Positions 1 to 8,273 are shown, counted from the first letter of the stretch. The stretch is DNA of 26,889 bases from JAWAFD01 sp964467175 (GCA_964467175.1 CAYXNY010000004.1:1-26889); one strand, 5' to 3'. Translations and numbers: made by a program. The notes: generated by a model from the sequence alone, not told the origin.

Positions 1-123
1 ATACACAGCGATATTGCAAAAGGATTGCTGTACGGGTTTGATGTGAAGACAAAAAGAAAGCTTGCGAAGGATGCGGTGCTTAAAGATAGGGATGTTGTGG
101 AACTGATCAGTGCGACGAAGTGA
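1..123 (+). CDS. C-terminal end of a TGS-domain GTPase (YchF/DRG-like), partial
   Basis: The first reading frame is open from base 1 to a TGA ending at 123 and gives 40 residues. They read like the end of a TGS domain: IHSDIAKGLLYGFDVKTKRK followed by a KDRDVVELISA segment. This matches the usual C-terminus of archaeal YchF-like and DRG/Obg-related GTPases (IHTDLG..FLYAIDA...LKDGDVVKI). TGS domains are thought to bind RNA or ribosomes. The GTPase domain lies outside the window, so the subfamily cannot be fixed. The gene points toward the lipoprotein gene on the opposite strand; the 82-bp convergent gap shows no clear hairpin. Confidence 0.72.
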   Translation: MHSDIAKGLLYGFDVKTKRKLAKDAVLKDRDVVELISATK

Positions 124-205
124 ATTCTTCAGGGTCTAAGATAAACCGAATAATATCTATCGTACTTATTGCGTCCTCCTTGTTCTTGTTCAAACATCTG
201 CGGCA

Positions 206-958
206 TCATTCCACCTTGATTTCCATTCTTTCTGAGATTAGAATATTTTTAGTCCAGTTGTCTGCTTGGATCACAAGATAATTGTATGTTTTACCATCAA
301 CGGTTTTAAAAGTTCCAAACAATTTTAGGTTCTTAGGTTTTGGAAGAGAGTTTTCTTTAATTATTTTTTCCAAATCATAATCATGCCTGTCTAATGTTTC
401 AAAATTTATAATTAATAATTTTTTTCCATCGGTGGATGCGAAGAAGGAGTCATCAAAATACAAAAGTGGCGAAGCTGAGAATATACTGCCGGGTGTATAA
501 ACAGTCGCATTTCCATCTTTGTAAAACATAATTTTACTTCCATCTTCTTCAACAATCGCAATGCCCTTTTTTACAAGAACAACAGGTTTTTCGAATTTTA
601 CATCCAACACTCTATCTTCTATTATTCTTCCTTCTTCAACATGCATCAATCTCACAGAGTCGGTTCCAACAAAAACAAAACTACATGCGAAAAAAGCATC
701 TATCGGGTATAGCTTTCCTTTCCCAACTTCTTTTTCATCTAAAGTCGCTCCTCCGATTAATTCATCCGTCATCGTAGGCTTTCTTTCCAACAACTTTATC
801 CTATTGCCATCCTGCCAGATAAGATAGCTTTCTTGTGGTCTGGTTATCTCAATAACTGGAGTAGGTTGAGGGAGATTGTTTTCGAGCAAAGGGTATCTAC
901 CCCATGGATTTGTAGGAGTACAGGAAGACACCATAAGAGCTATTAACAACTTTCTCAT
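206..958 (-). CDS. putative exported lipoprotein, unknown function
   Basis: This 250-residue protein starts with a short basic and hydrophobic stretch (MRKLLIALMVSSC) that ends in a lipobox-like VSSC with Cys13, suggesting membrane anchoring by a lipid after export. The rest is rich in beta-type segments with recurring short hydrophobic strands and DG/DGK turns, which would suit a beta-propeller-like fold, but no family is recognised. It is AT-richer than the adjacent ribosomal genes. A TATA box centred about 25 nt before the ATG indicates its own promoter and a leaderless mRNA, so it is probably not simply the last gene of the upstream operon. Confidence 0.7.
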   Translation of the reverse strand: MRKLLIALMVSSCTPTNPWGRYPLLENNLPQPTPVIEITRPQESYLIWQDGNRIKLLERKPTMTDELIGGATLDEKEVGKGKLYPIDAFFACSFVFVGTDSVRLMHVEEGRIIEDRVLDVKFEKPVVLVKKGIAIVEEDGSKIMFYKDGNATVYTPGSIFSASPLLYFDDSFFASTDGKKLLIINFETLDRHDYDLEKIIKENSLPKPKNLKLFGTFKTVDGKTYNYLVIQADNWTKNILISERMEIKVE

Positions 959-978
959 ATATAAAATTATCTCTTACT

Positions 979-988
979 ATATATTAAT
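979..988 (-). promoter_or_regulatory. TATA box for the lipoprotein gene
   Basis: On the minus strand TTAATATA (980-987) lies in the 33-bp gap after the DUF106 stop. Its centre is about 25.5 nt upstream of the ATG at 958, the normal archaeal TATA-to-start distance, so transcription should begin at or near the start codon. There is no ribosome-binding site upstream, consistent with a leaderless transcript. Confidence 0.5.
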
Positions 989-991
989 ACT

Positions 992-1762
992 TTACTGTTG
1001 CTCATTTTTCTTTTCCTTAATTTTCCCGTAAATCTTCTCCCCCACTGCGATCAAAAGATTTATGAAAAGGAGGTCTATGATGAACCAGCTCGAAGCGCCC
1101 TCAATATCCTTTATGCCAAAAATTTCAAACGGAAGGGGAGCAGAAAACCGGGTCCCCCTGTCAACGATTACAGTTGGCTGTTCATGGAAGAGAACGGAAA
1201 CCCCGACCGCATCCCCAACCTCGTAAACCTTTTCGTTATCCACAACTATCGGCATGGGCTCTCCTTTATGAGAAAGCGGAGGAACCTGCCCCTTTTCGCC
1301 AACAAAAATGTATGTCTGGTTCTCATTTCCTCCAAAAAGGCCGTTTGTTTTTGCGGTGATCCTCCAAACGCCGGGCGCATCAACCTTGAAGCTTCCCATC
1401 CACTGCGCATCCACATTCGTTAAATTTAATTTTATGTCGTCCTGAGCGCTTGAATCAAGAGAGGATAGGATAAAAATGGCGCCTGAAAAAAGAACTATTA
1501 TTACGAATGTAAATTTCAGCTGTTGCATCATAACGGCGTTCATTTCAGGCATTATTTCCTCCATGTACGCTTTGTTCAGTTTTTCCATTTTTGCCATGTC
1601 TTTTGTTTTTCCGGCCTCCTTCATATCCTTGCTTATCTCCTTTGTTCTCTCCTGCATTTTCCTCATCCTTTCCATATCAACAAATTTCGGCCGGATGAAG
1701 CGGACGAGAAGAACATAAACAAGAGAAACAAAAAGAACTATGTAGAAAAACACGAAAATCAC
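992..1762 (-). CDS. DUF106 / EMC3-TMCO1-type (YidC-like) membrane protein
   Basis: This is the archaeal DUF106 protein, a small Oxa1/YidC/EMC3-superfamily membrane insertase relative (Ylp1) that works with the ribosome and SecY in inserting membrane proteins. The 256 residues show an N-terminal membrane segment (about 2-22), a charged Met-rich coiled coil (about 30-75, with repeated RMRKMQERTKEI-type sequence), a second membrane segment (about 83-103), an extracytoplasmic beta-rich insert of about 115 residues, and a third membrane segment (about 226-244) before a basic tail. Position after secY and adk is the standard archaeal arrangement. Its ATG overlaps the adk stop by 4 nt (ATGA), so the two are translationally coupled. 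Confidence 0.9.
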   Translation of the reverse strand: MIFVFFYIVLFVSLVYVLLVRFIRPKFVDMERMRKMQERTKEISKDMKEAGKTKDMAKMEKLNKAYMEEIMPEMNAVMMQQLKFTFVIIVLFSGAIFILSSLDSSAQDDIKLNLTNVDAQWMGSFKVDAPGVWRITAKTNGLFGGNENQTYIFVGEKGQVPPLSHKGEPMPIVVDNEKVYEVGDAVGVSVLFHEQPTVIVDRGTRFSAPLPFEIFGIKDIEGASSWFIIDLLFINLLIAVGEKIYGKIKEKKNEQQ

Positions 1763-2316
1763 TTCAGAATGGAAGCAAGCTTTTCTGCGGCTTCTTCAAC
1801 CTTCCCATCATGGTTCATTATCACTATGGCCGGGGCTCCGCACAGCACTGCATAAGTCGCAAGCATGGCCCTATTCACAAAATCATGCTCTTCGAGCTCA
1901 TGCCTCTCCTCTTTATCCCTGATTCTCGTTTCATCTGCATTTCTTCTCCTTATTATCTCATCCATATCTGCACTTATCAGAATTAGCCCGTCGACTTTCA
2001 GCTTTTCAAGGAGCCTCATAGGCAGGCCGGGAAGATAGCCGCGCGGGGTTTTTATGGAGCAGTGGGTATCGAGGATTATTTTATCTATGGTATACGAGAG
2101 TTTTATAATTCTTTTTTCAACCTCAAGCTGGAGGGATTTCTGCTTCTCAAAATCAAGCTTCCTCATCTCGTCCCTGTTCTTTACCTTAAATTTTTTCTGT
2201 GCAGACGCGACCATTATGTCCCCGTAATTCACAATTTCGTACCCTGTCTTTTTCTCCATGGCTTTCTTGAGCACGGTTGTTTTGCCCGCGCCGGGCATAC
2301 CCATTATAATATACAT
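1759..2316 (-). CDS. adkA: adenylate kinase, archaeal AdkA type
   Basis: It converts AMP plus ATP to two ADP in the cytoplasm. The 185-residue protein matches the archaeal AdkA family rather than bacterial Adk. It has a P-loop GMPGAGKTT (6-14), the family segment RDEMRKLDFEKQKSLQ, the DTH-S-KTP-GYLPGLP block (about 85-101) and an arginine-rich lid-like stretch RRRNADETRIRDKEER. The length is normal for the family. It lies 15 bp behind secY and overlaps the DUF106 start by 4 nt, the usual secY-adk-DUF106 order. Confidence 0.93.
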   Translation of the reverse strand: MYIIMGMPGAGKTTVLKKAMEKKTGYEIVNYGDIMVASAQKKFKVKNRDEMRKLDFEKQKSLQLEVEKRIIKLSYTIDKIILDTHCSIKTPRGYLPGLPMRLLEKLKVDGLILISADMDEIIRRRNADETRIRDKEERHELEEHDFVNRAMLATYAVLCGAPAIVIMNHDGKVEEAAEKLASILK

Positions 2317-2331
2317 TACATCACCTTAAAA

Positions 2332-3753
2332 CTATTCAAGCATACCCGCGATGGACGGATAGAGCTCAAAAACGTTCATCTGCTTCAGCTGGACATACAT
2401 CCTGTAGAATATGCCGACTGTAAGCAGGATTCCGGTTCCTGTTCCGAGCGCGCCAAGAAGGTCTGCAAATCCAGCAAGCAGGCCGATCAGGAAAGAACCA
2501 AGGATTGTAAGCGTTGGGATGTATTCCTCAAGCCGTTTGAGCATTATCCTCGGGTCCCGCCTGAAGCCGGTAATCTGAATGTTGGACTGCATGAGCTGGT
2601 TTGCGATGCTTTTTGCATCCATGTTTGCTGTCTCCACCCAGAACAGCCCGAACAGAACGGCGGTTAGGGAAAGGAAAAGTATGTATGTGATTGCATGCAC
2701 CCACTCTGGTATGCCGAGAACGGGCGTGACCCCGTTTGCAAGAAGGTTTATGTACCCTATGATGTTCGTACCGGCGTGGACCGGGGTGAAGAGATAAAGG
2801 AGGCCGTCTACAAGCCGGTTGTTCGCATCCACATAAGCAATGTATGGAATAATATCCACTCCTGCGATATCAAAACTTTTTCCTGCAAACGCAAAAACAG
2901 AGAAAAGCTGGATGTTCATGATGAGCGCTGCCGCAAAAATAACCGGAATGTTTGAAACATAGAAGAGCGGAAACGGAAGGGAATTCACCGTCCCCCTCCC
3001 GCCGGCGAAGCTTATGGGGACCTCAACCTTTGTTCCCTCTCCATAAACAACAACCATGAACACAATGATGGTTGAGAAGATAGGAAGAAGGATGAGGAGG
3101 GCGTTTGCGATCGCATCCGCCCCTCCGCTCGCGAACGCGTCAAGAACCCCCCCGTCTCCGACGAAAAGCGCGACCGTTCCGGCAATAACAGAAAAGCTAA
3201 CACCCGCGGCAATGAAAAGCGAAATGCCAGAGCCTATTCCGTATTTAGTAACAACCTCGTCAAGGTACATGAGGATTATAGAACCGAGAGCGATTTGAAC
3301 GGTCATAAGCAGTATTGCTAAACCCGGGTTGTTTGCAAAAGAATCTGAGATCGGAATCATGCCGGAGGAGAACATGTAGGCCTCAAAAAACGCAATAAAT
3401 ATTGCAAGAAGCTTTTGGAGAATCTGGAATTTTTCCCTCTGCTCAGGATCGCGCAGGTTGAAATTCAGGATGCCCGCGCCGTTGAAAAGCTGGAGGAAAA
3501 TTGATGCAAGAACAATTGGGCCGATGCCGGTTGTAAGAAGGCTTCCCATTTTTGAGGCGGTAATTACCTGGAGAAACCCAAGCCCTCCCCCCATCTCCTT
3601 TGCGCCTATCACTGTTATATGGTACATTATAAAAAAGAGGATGAGGGCCGCAATCGTCCACATGAAGCGCTCCTTGACTGTAGGCGGGCGTGCAGGAGGG
3701 CTGACTGTGGGAAGAAACTTTCCAAATCCATACACTGCATCAGTTATTCCCAT
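2332..3753 (-). CDS. secY: preprotein translocase subunit SecY (Sec61 alpha)
   Basis: SecY is the channel subunit of the Sec translocon. The 473-residue protein has about ten hydrophobic helices and the archaeal N-terminus with the PTV.PPARPPTVKERFMWT amphipathic segment before helix 1. GSGISLFIAAGVS lies in the middle of the protein, and a long basic cytosolic loop (QLMQSNIQITGFRRDPR) precedes the final helices. Length is typical for archaeal SecY. It starts 23 bp after the L15 stop, so ribosomal proteins and the translocon are made from the same transcript. Confidence 0.96.
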   Translation of the reverse strand: MGITDAVYGFGKFLPTVSPPARPPTVKERFMWTIAALILFFIMYHITVIGAKEMGGGLGFLQVITASKMGSLLTTGIGPIVLASIFLQLFNGAGILNFNLRDPEQREKFQILQKLLAIFIAFFEAYMFSSGMIPISDSFANNPGLAILLMTVQIALGSIILMYLDEVVTKYGIGSGISLFIAAGVSFSVIAGTVALFVGDGGVLDAFASGGADAIANALLILLPIFSTIIVFMVVVYGEGTKVEVPISFAGGRGTVNSLPFPLFYVSNIPVIFAAALIMNIQLFSVFAFAGKSFDIAGVDIIPYIAYVDANNRLVDGLLYLFTPVHAGTNIIGYINLLANGVTPVLGIPEWVHAITYILFLSLTAVLFGLFWVETANMDAKSIANQLMQSNIQITGFRRDPRIMLKRLEEYIPTLTILGSFLIGLLAGFADLLGALGTGTGILLTVGIFYRMYVQLKQMNVFELYPSIAGMLE

Positions 3754-3776
3754 TTAACCACTTTAGCATTCGCATG

Positions 3777-4190
3777 CTATTCTATCTTTTCTGCCTTTCC
3801 GCCTGCATCCGCAACCTTTTTCTCTGCTTTTTTTGAAAAACACTTGGCGCGGACTATTATGGGAAGGCTTACTGTTCCGGAGCCCAAAACCTTTCCTCTA
3901 AAATCAAAAACATACATGTTGTTTTCTTTTTTGAGCTCTCCTGCAACCGCGTATCTTTCTATCTCGCCAACGTTGATCGTTTCTATTTGTTTTTTTATTT
4001 TTTCCCTGCTGAACCCGTGCTTTCCAACCTTGATTCCTGCGGAAGTGAGGGAGCTGAACCTGTGCTTCCATATTCCAGCCCTTCCTTTCCCCCCGCGGTT
4101 TCCAGCGCCTCTTCTGTTCTTCACATCCCCGCCGCCTTGGGTTCGTTTTCCCCTATATTTCAGTTTTTTCTTCTTGTATCTTTTCGGCAT
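3777..4190 (-). CDS. rpl15: 50S ribosomal protein L15 (uL15)
   Basis: This large-subunit protein shows the Gly/Arg-rich N-terminal rRNA-binding extension (KYRGKRTQGGGDVKNRRGAG, then NRGGKGRAG), followed by the globular C-terminal domain ending in a Lys/Ala-rich tail. The ATG at 4190 (MPKRYKKKK) is preferred over an upstream in-frame GTG at 4199, because a TGTGAT ribosome-binding sequence sits 4 nt before the ATG. With this start it lies 5 nt behind the L30 stop. About 137 residues. Confidence 0.94.
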   Translation of the reverse strand: MPKRYKKKKLKYRGKRTQGGGDVKNRRGAGNRGGKGRAGIWKHRFSSLTSAGIKVGKHGFSREKIKKQIETINVGEIERYAVAGELKKENNMYVFDFRGKVLGSGTVSLPIIVRAKCFSKKAEKKVADAGGKAEKIE

Positions 4191-4195
4191 GGTGA

Positions 4196-4642
4196 TCACA
4201 TCATCCTCAGCAAAACCTCATCCATGTTGTTGCGCATTCCTAGCGCGCCTCTGGGGTAGGCGAGCTTTATGCTCCTCCACCCTTTCCTCGGCCCGTGCAG
4301 CCTGAAAACAGGGTTGAGAAGCTTCGGCCTCTTTCCTTCAAATATTTCATCAATAATTTTTTCCAGGTCCTTTTTCTTCAAAAACTCGGTTGCTTTTTTC
4401 CTTCCGACCTCCCCCCTTTTTTCAACAAGCTTCTGCACCGTTTCCTTTTTCACTTCTCCGAATGTAGTATAATCCTTCGCAACCTTGAGCATCCCCACAT
4501 ACTGCGGGTTTGCCTTCACGACAACCGCATGGTTTACTTTGTTCAGCCTTAGAACCGAAAGCGTCCGGGCTATACGGGGCTTGATGTTGCGGACGCCCCT
4601 CACCCTTACAATCGCTATAATTTTTCCATTAAGCTCGTCCAT
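4196..4642 (-). CDS. rpl30: 50S ribosomal protein L30 (uL30)
   Basis: Archaeal/eukaryotic-length L30 (148 residues, against about 60 in bacteria). The N-terminal ferredoxin-like fold carries IIAIVRVRGVRNIKPRIART, followed by the family-typical LRLNKVNHAVVV. The C-terminal extension includes the VFRLHGPRKGWRSIKLAYPRGALG block. The ATG at 4642 (MDELNGKI) is chosen over a GTG at 4651 because GGTGG stands 5 nt before it. The gap to the S5 stop is about 10 bp. Confidence 0.95.
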   Translation of the reverse strand: MDELNGKIIAIVRVRGVRNIKPRIARTLSVLRLNKVNHAVVVKANPQYVGMLKVAKDYTTFGEVKKETVQKLVEKRGEVGRKKATEFLKKKDLEKIIDEIFEGKRPKLLNPVFRLHGPRKGWRSIKLAYPRGALGMRNNMDEVLLRMM

Positions 4643-4652
4643 TTTTTCCACC

Positions 4653-5270
4653 TCACGCTCCCGGCTGCGGCCTTATTTTGTTCAGGGAATCCAGCGCGTT
4701 TATCGTTGCAACAACGGTATTGTAAACATTGTCGGTGGCGCCTCTTGCGCTGCTCCATACATCCCTTATTCCCGCAAGTTTTAATATTGTTTTCACGTTG
4801 TCATTTGCAGCAAGCCCCAAACCACGGGGCGCGGGCTTGAGCGTTACAATCGTAGAACCCTCTCTCCCAACAACCATCCTTGGAAGGGAATGGGAGCCTC
4901 CGCACTGGCACTCCCAAGACCCGCATCCCATCTTCACCTTTATAATGTTTTTCTTTGCCTGCTTTGTTCCATAATCTATTGCCGGGCCGACCTCCTGGGA
5001 CTTGCCGACCCCAACGCCGACATGACCCTTTCCGTCGCCGACCGCGATGATCGCGCGGAAGGAGACCTTCCTTCCGGAATCGGTTGTCCGCTGGGTTGGG
5101 CTGACCAGTATTGTTTCGGCTTTTATATCCGGAATTAGCATATCCACTATTTCCGGCTCCAGTATTTTTTCGCCGCTTTCAAGTATTATATCAATATCGG
5201 TAATCTCGCTCTTTTTTACTGCTTTTCCGAGTTTTGTCTTCGGTTCCCAGTTTTCCAAAGTCATCATCAT
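4653..5270 (-). CDS. rps5: 30S ribosomal protein S5 (uS5)
   Basis: S5 binds 16S rRNA near the decoding region and affects fidelity. The S5 RNA-binding domain reads SFRAIIAVGDGKGHVGVGVG, followed by the archaeal signature GCGSWECQCGGSHSLP and the ArgSer-rich C-terminal domain GLAANDNVKTILKLAGIRD. The start is a run of ATG codons (5270, 5267, 5264) after a GTG; a GGTGAT site overlaps them, so the exact initiator is open by a few residues. The first ATG overlaps the L18 stop. Confidence 0.95.
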   Translation of the reverse strand: MMMTLENWEPKTKLGKAVKKSEITDIDIILESGEKILEPEIVDMLIPDIKAETILVSPTQRTTDSGRKVSFRAIIAVGDGKGHVGVGVGKSQEVGPAIDYGTKQAKKNIIKVKMGCGSWECQCGGSHSLPRMVVGREGSTIVTLKPAPRGLGLAANDNVKTILKLAGIRDVWSSARGATDNVYNTVVATINALDSLNKIRPQPGA

Positions 5271-5851
5271 CACCCTTTGATTTTTTTAACGGTCTGCTCA
5301 AACAGGTCGGGAAGGTTCTCAGGATTCGCTTTCTGCTCAAAGTAAGACGAGAACCTTTTTTTGTATTCCTCTGGATTCTTTTCTTTTAAAGCCTTTGCGT
5401 AATCGGTGATGTGTTTTCCGCTTATCCTGTCAGCGCTTATCTCCATGTTCATATTTATCTTCAGTCCTCCATCCATAGCTCCCTTTATCGCTCCGAAAAC
5501 TATGCTCTGCTTAGTTGGCGAGTGCAGGCCTATGTCCGGAACGACCTCGCTTACTCCCTTCTGCTTTGCAATCTTTGCGGCGTAAAGGCCGACCAGGTAG
5601 GCGGTTGGCATGTTTCTGCGCGAGGGCCAGTTAAACTGTTTCGCGAGTATTTTCCCGTTCACTGTTGCAAGCACCCTGTCCCCCTCATATCCGAAATCCA
5701 CAACCTGCACCATTATATCCCGGTTCTTTTTTCTTACGACCAGCCGTGGCTTGTTGCTCCTGAGCAATGCAAGCCTCTTTTTGTATCTCGTCCTTCCGAT
5801 TTTTCTTCTCTTGAAAGGAACAATATATGTCGGACCTTTTGCTCTTCCCAT
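5270..5851 (-). CDS. rpl18: 50S ribosomal protein L18 (uL18)
   Basis: L18 binds 5S rRNA and helps place it on the large subunit. At 193 residues it has the archaeal length, with the N-terminal segment GPTYIVPFKRRKIGRTRYKK, the family region RLVVRKKNRDIMVQVVDFGYEGD, and the archaeal C-terminal extension that ends EEYKKRFSSYFEQ plus a short helical tail. It starts 4 nt after the L19e stop and overlaps S5. Confidence 0.95.
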   Translation of the reverse strand: MGRAKGPTYIVPFKRRKIGRTRYKKRLALLRSNKPRLVVRKKNRDIMVQVVDFGYEGDRVLATVNGKILAKQFNWPSRRNMPTAYLVGLYAAKIAKQKGVSEVVPDIGLHSPTKQSIVFGAIKGAMDGGLKINMNMEISADRISGKHITDYAKALKEKNPEEYKKRFSSYFEQKANPENLPDLFEQTVKKIKG

Positions 5852-5855
5852 ATTC

Positions 5856-6281
5856 TCATTCCTTTATATACCCTGCCTCTTTGAGGTATGCGTACAAGGG
5901 CCTCTTCCCCTTGAAATGCCCGCCTTTTATCTTCGAGTAAACCTCTCTTTTTCTGCCCTTTTCCATCTTCCCTTCCTTTACGAGATTTGCAAGGTAGGCG
6001 CGCAGCGACCTTATCCTTTCCATCCACGCGCTCTTCCTCCCCTTTCTTGAATATTTTGTCCCCTTTCTTTTTCCGGCTCTTTTCTTTTTCGTTCTTTTGT
6101 TCAAGCTCGCGTTTCCTTTCGGTGGAACCTTGTACACTATGCCGTCTTTTATAAGCGCTTTCACATCCTCGCGCGTAAGTGCCTCTTTTATTTTTGCCAT
6201 GCTATCCGGCTTTATTCTCACCCTATTCATTCCGATTTTCATTATGTCCGCTGCAAGCCTTTTTACAGTATGAACGCTCAT
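5856..6281 (-). CDS. rpl19e: 50S ribosomal protein L19e (eL19)
   Basis: A highly basic 141-residue protein found only in archaeal and eukaryotic ribosomes. It begins with the family-typical RLAADIMKIGMNRVRIKPD block, followed by the Arg/Lys/Gly-rich central stretch KKKRAGKRKGTKYSRKGRK that threads through 23S rRNA, and a helical C-terminus (RSLRAYLANLVKEGKM). Its ATG overlaps the L32e stop as ATGA. Confidence 0.95.
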   Translation of the reverse strand: MSVHTVKRLAADIMKIGMNRVRIKPDSMAKIKEALTREDVKALIKDGIVYKVPPKGNASLNKRTKKKRAGKRKGTKYSRKGRKSAWMERIRSLRAYLANLVKEGKMEKGRKREVYSKIKGGHFKGKRPLYAYLKEAGYIKE

Positions 6282-6673
6282 TTTTTCACACCCTCAGCCA
6301 TGCCTTCGCTCTGAGTTTGGCTCAGAGTTGGGTTCAGTATTTTCAACCCCAGCTCCTTCGCCTTCCTTTCAATCAGAGCTCTTTTCTTCTTCCCAACAGC
6401 AGAAGCAATTCTTATTGCAGTTGTTTTTTTGTCAATTCCATCGAGCTCTTTTTCATTCCTCACAAGGTGTTCTCTCATTCCCGAGGGATGAACCCCCCGG
6501 AGCGCGGCCGGGTTCTTGTACCCTATCCTTGGAGAAGGACCGCAGGATTTCCACTTCATCCTTTTTTTGTTTCCTACGCCGCGGGGCTTTCTCCACCTCG
6601 GCTTTACCCTCGCTTTTCCCTTCTTTCCTCCTGCGTTGGGAACATGAAAATAGGGTATTTTTTTCTTTTTCAT
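6278..6673 (-). CDS. rpl32e: 50S ribosomal protein L32e (eL32)
   Basis: Archaeal/eukaryotic L32e with the signature RVKPRWRKPRGVGNKKRMKW followed by P-IGYKNPAALRGVHPSG. The start is placed at the ATG at 6673 (MKKKKIPYF), 1 nt beyond the L6 stop with a GGTGAC site 4 nt upstream; the longer open frame (start 6706) would overlap L6 without a site. About 131 residues. The C-terminus continues slightly past the core as a polar tail. Confidence 0.93.
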   Translation of the reverse strand: MKKKKIPYFHVPNAGGKKGKARVKPRWRKPRGVGNKKRMKWKSCGPSPRIGYKNPAALRGVHPSGMREHLVRNEKELDGIDKKTTAIRIASAVGKKKRALIERKAKELGLKILNPTLSQTQSEGMAEGVKK

Positions 6674-6674
6674 T

Positions 6675-7181
6675 TTAGTCACCCTCATCAACCGGGTAGA
6701 TTCCATCCTGGAAAACCCTCCCGTCTTTTTCTTTTATTCGTGTGGCCCTTCTAAGGTTGGCCGCTGTTTCGCTTACATCCTCCAAACTCGGACCTGAGAT
6801 TATTATCTCCTGACCTTTCACTTCTATCTTGGAGTCTCCGCAGAGTTTTGTTTTCCTTGGCTTTTTCTCCCCAAGAAAGTTCTTTATGAACACGCTCTTT
6901 CCTTTTACTTCTATTGTTACCGGAAAATGGGCATACCTTATCAGCATCTTTTTCTGAAAACCCTCAGTAACTCCTTTTATGAGATTGCGGATATGCGCTT
7001 TTACCGTGTTTTTCAGAGGTGCGTTCGCGGTCTCAACCTCAACCTTTCCTTCCTTTATGGAAAGCGTGAATTTTGCCTTTATGAGCTTTGAGGCCTCGCC
7101 CTTCGGTCCCTTTACATGGACCGCAGAGCCGTCGGTTTTTACCTCAACCCCTTTCGGAATTTCAACTATCATATCTCTCAT
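6675..7181 (-). CDS. rpl6: 50S ribosomal protein L6 (uL6)
   Basis: L6 lies near the factor-binding site of the large subunit. The protein has the two repeated alpha/beta domains: IVEIPKGVEVKTDGSAVHVK and KIEVKGQEIIISGPSLEDVS, with the archaeal spacing between them. The ATG at 7181 (MRDMIVEIP) is chosen because a GGTGG site lies 5 nt before it; a GTG at 7193 is a weaker alternative. About 168 residues. Confidence 0.95.
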   Translation of the reverse strand: MRDMIVEIPKGVEVKTDGSAVHVKGPKGEASKLIKAKFTLSIKEGKVEVETANAPLKNTVKAHIRNLIKGVTEGFQKKMLIRYAHFPVTIEVKGKSVFIKNFLGEKKPRKTKLCGDSKIEVKGQEIIISGPSLEDVSETAANLRRATRIKEKDGRVFQDGIYPVDEGD

Positions 7182-7196
7182 TCTTTCCACCACACA

Positions 7197-7583
7197 TCAG
7201 TAAACGAAGCCTATGAGCCTTCCTCCCAGTTTCATTTCCTGCGCCTCCCTGTTTGTGACCACTCCTTTTGGTGTTGAAACAATGATTATGCCTATGCCAA
7301 CTCCCGGAAGGTACTGCTCCTCTGTTTTGTACCATTCCTGCCTCCTGACCGAAGCGCGCGGGGTGATCACGCCGCAATTGTTTATCCTCCCCGAAAGCTT
7401 CACTTTTATTTTGTTTCCCTTTCCATCCTCCACTACTTCAAACTCTTCAATATACCCGTTGCTCTTCATTATCTCAAGCACCTTTACTATCAGCTTTGAG
7501 TGCTTCACGGTGCATCCGCTCTTTCCAACGTGCGAATTTGTTTTTATTATGTTCATGGCCTCAGCCAAAAGGTCAACGCTCAT
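7197..7583 (-). CDS. rps8: 30S ribosomal protein S8 (uS8)
   Basis: S8 binds the central domain of 16S rRNA early in small-subunit assembly. The 128 residues include the N-terminal helix region (LLAEAMNIIKTNSHVGKSGC), the beta-domain KIKVKLSGRINNCGVITPRA and the family C-terminus GVVTNREAQEMKLGGRLIGF with the conserved TxxEA turn region. A GGTGAG site stands 6 nt before the ATG, in the short gap after S14. Confidence 0.95.
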   Translation of the reverse strand: MSVDLLAEAMNIIKTNSHVGKSGCTVKHSKLIVKVLEIMKSNGYIEEFEVVEDGKGNKIKVKLSGRINNCGVITPRASVRRQEWYKTEEQYLPGVGIGIIIVSTPKGVVTNREAQEMKLGGRLIGFVY

Positions 7584-7595
7584 TTTTTCTCACCG

Positions 7596-7763
7596 TCAAT
7601 ATTTTTTGAAACCTATTTTTTCGCCCACTTCCCTGAAGCATTTTCTGCAGATATAAAGGCCGTATTTTCTTATGAGCCCCTTTGTTCCGCCGCATATCCT
7701 GCACTTCCTCTTCGCCTTTCCCCTCATGCTGTCATCAATCTTCTTTTTTATTTTTTTTTCCAT
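7596..7763 (-). CDS. rps14: 30S ribosomal protein S14 (uS14), zinc-binding
   Basis: This 55-residue gene lies in the gap between L5 and S8. Translation gives a very basic protein with a complete zinc ribbon: Cys21 and Cys24 (KCRICGG), and Cys39 and Cys42 (YICRKCF), ending in the family-typical IGFKKY. Its ATG at 7763 lies 1 nt beyond the L5 stop, and the stop leaves 12 nt before S8. The short zinc-type S14 and this L5-S14-S8 order are standard in archaea. Confidence 0.95.
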   Translation of the reverse strand: MEKKIKKKIDDSMRGKAKRKCRICGGTKGLIRKYGLYICRKCFREVGEKIGFKKY

Positions 7764-7764
7764 C

Positions 7765-8271
7765 TTATCCCTCTATAGTAACGCCAAATTTGTTTTTCAC
7801 GAATTCCATTGCCTCCTGCTTTCCTATCCTGTGGCTCTTTCCCACCCTGCTCTTTGCTATCTTCCTTCTGCTCACCCTGTACCCCCTTCTTGCGAGGGTT
7901 GCGCAGACATCAAAACCGAACATCCCTATTTTTGGGTTGTACCTCGCACCGGGAAAATCGATGTACTCCCTCACGCCGATAGAAAAATTGCCCGTGTTGT
8001 CAAAAGCGCTTTCGGGAATAATGTTTTTCCTTGAAGCGAAAGTTTTTTTCAGAAATTCTTCGGCAACTTTATTGCGCAGGGTTGCTTTCACCCCTATTTC
8101 CATCCCAGGCCTGAGCTTGAAGACAGGGTTTCTCTTTTTTGCGCGCGTCCTCACGGGCTTTACCCCGGTTAGCTCGGCCAGGAGCTTTTCGGCATTTTCC
8201 AGCGCCTCCCCTCCTGTTCCCACGCCGATGTTCACTGTTACTTTATCGATTACTATCTCTCTCATATCCAT
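7765..8271 (-). CDS. rpl5: 50S ribosomal protein L5 (uL5)
   Basis: L5 binds 5S rRNA and contacts the P-site tRNA. The protein carries MREIVIDKVTVNIGVGTGGE near its start, the KPVRTRAKKRNPVFKLRPGM segment, and the C-terminal FGFDVCATLARRGYRV block typical of archaeal L5. The ATG at 8271 follows a GGGGTGG site at 5-6 nt; a GTG at 8280 is less likely. It overlaps the S4e stop by a few bases only if the GTG is used. About 168 residues. Confidence 0.95.
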   Translation of the reverse strand: MDMREIVIDKVTVNIGVGTGGEALENAEKLLAELTGVKPVRTRAKKRNPVFKLRPGMEIGVKATLRNKVAEEFLKKTFASRKNIIPESAFDNTGNFSIGVREYIDFPGARYNPKIGMFGFDVCATLARRGYRVSRRKIAKSRVGKSHRIGKQEAMEFVKNKFGVTIEG

Positions 8272-8273
8272 TC

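Noticed and set aside
3458..4305. Long plus-strand open frames across the ribosomal operon (for example 3619-4305 and 5610-6050).
   Set aside because: They are antisense to clearly identified ribosomal protein genes, have low-complexity Ser/Phe/Leu-rich products and no ribosome-binding sites; they reflect the codon use of the real genes.
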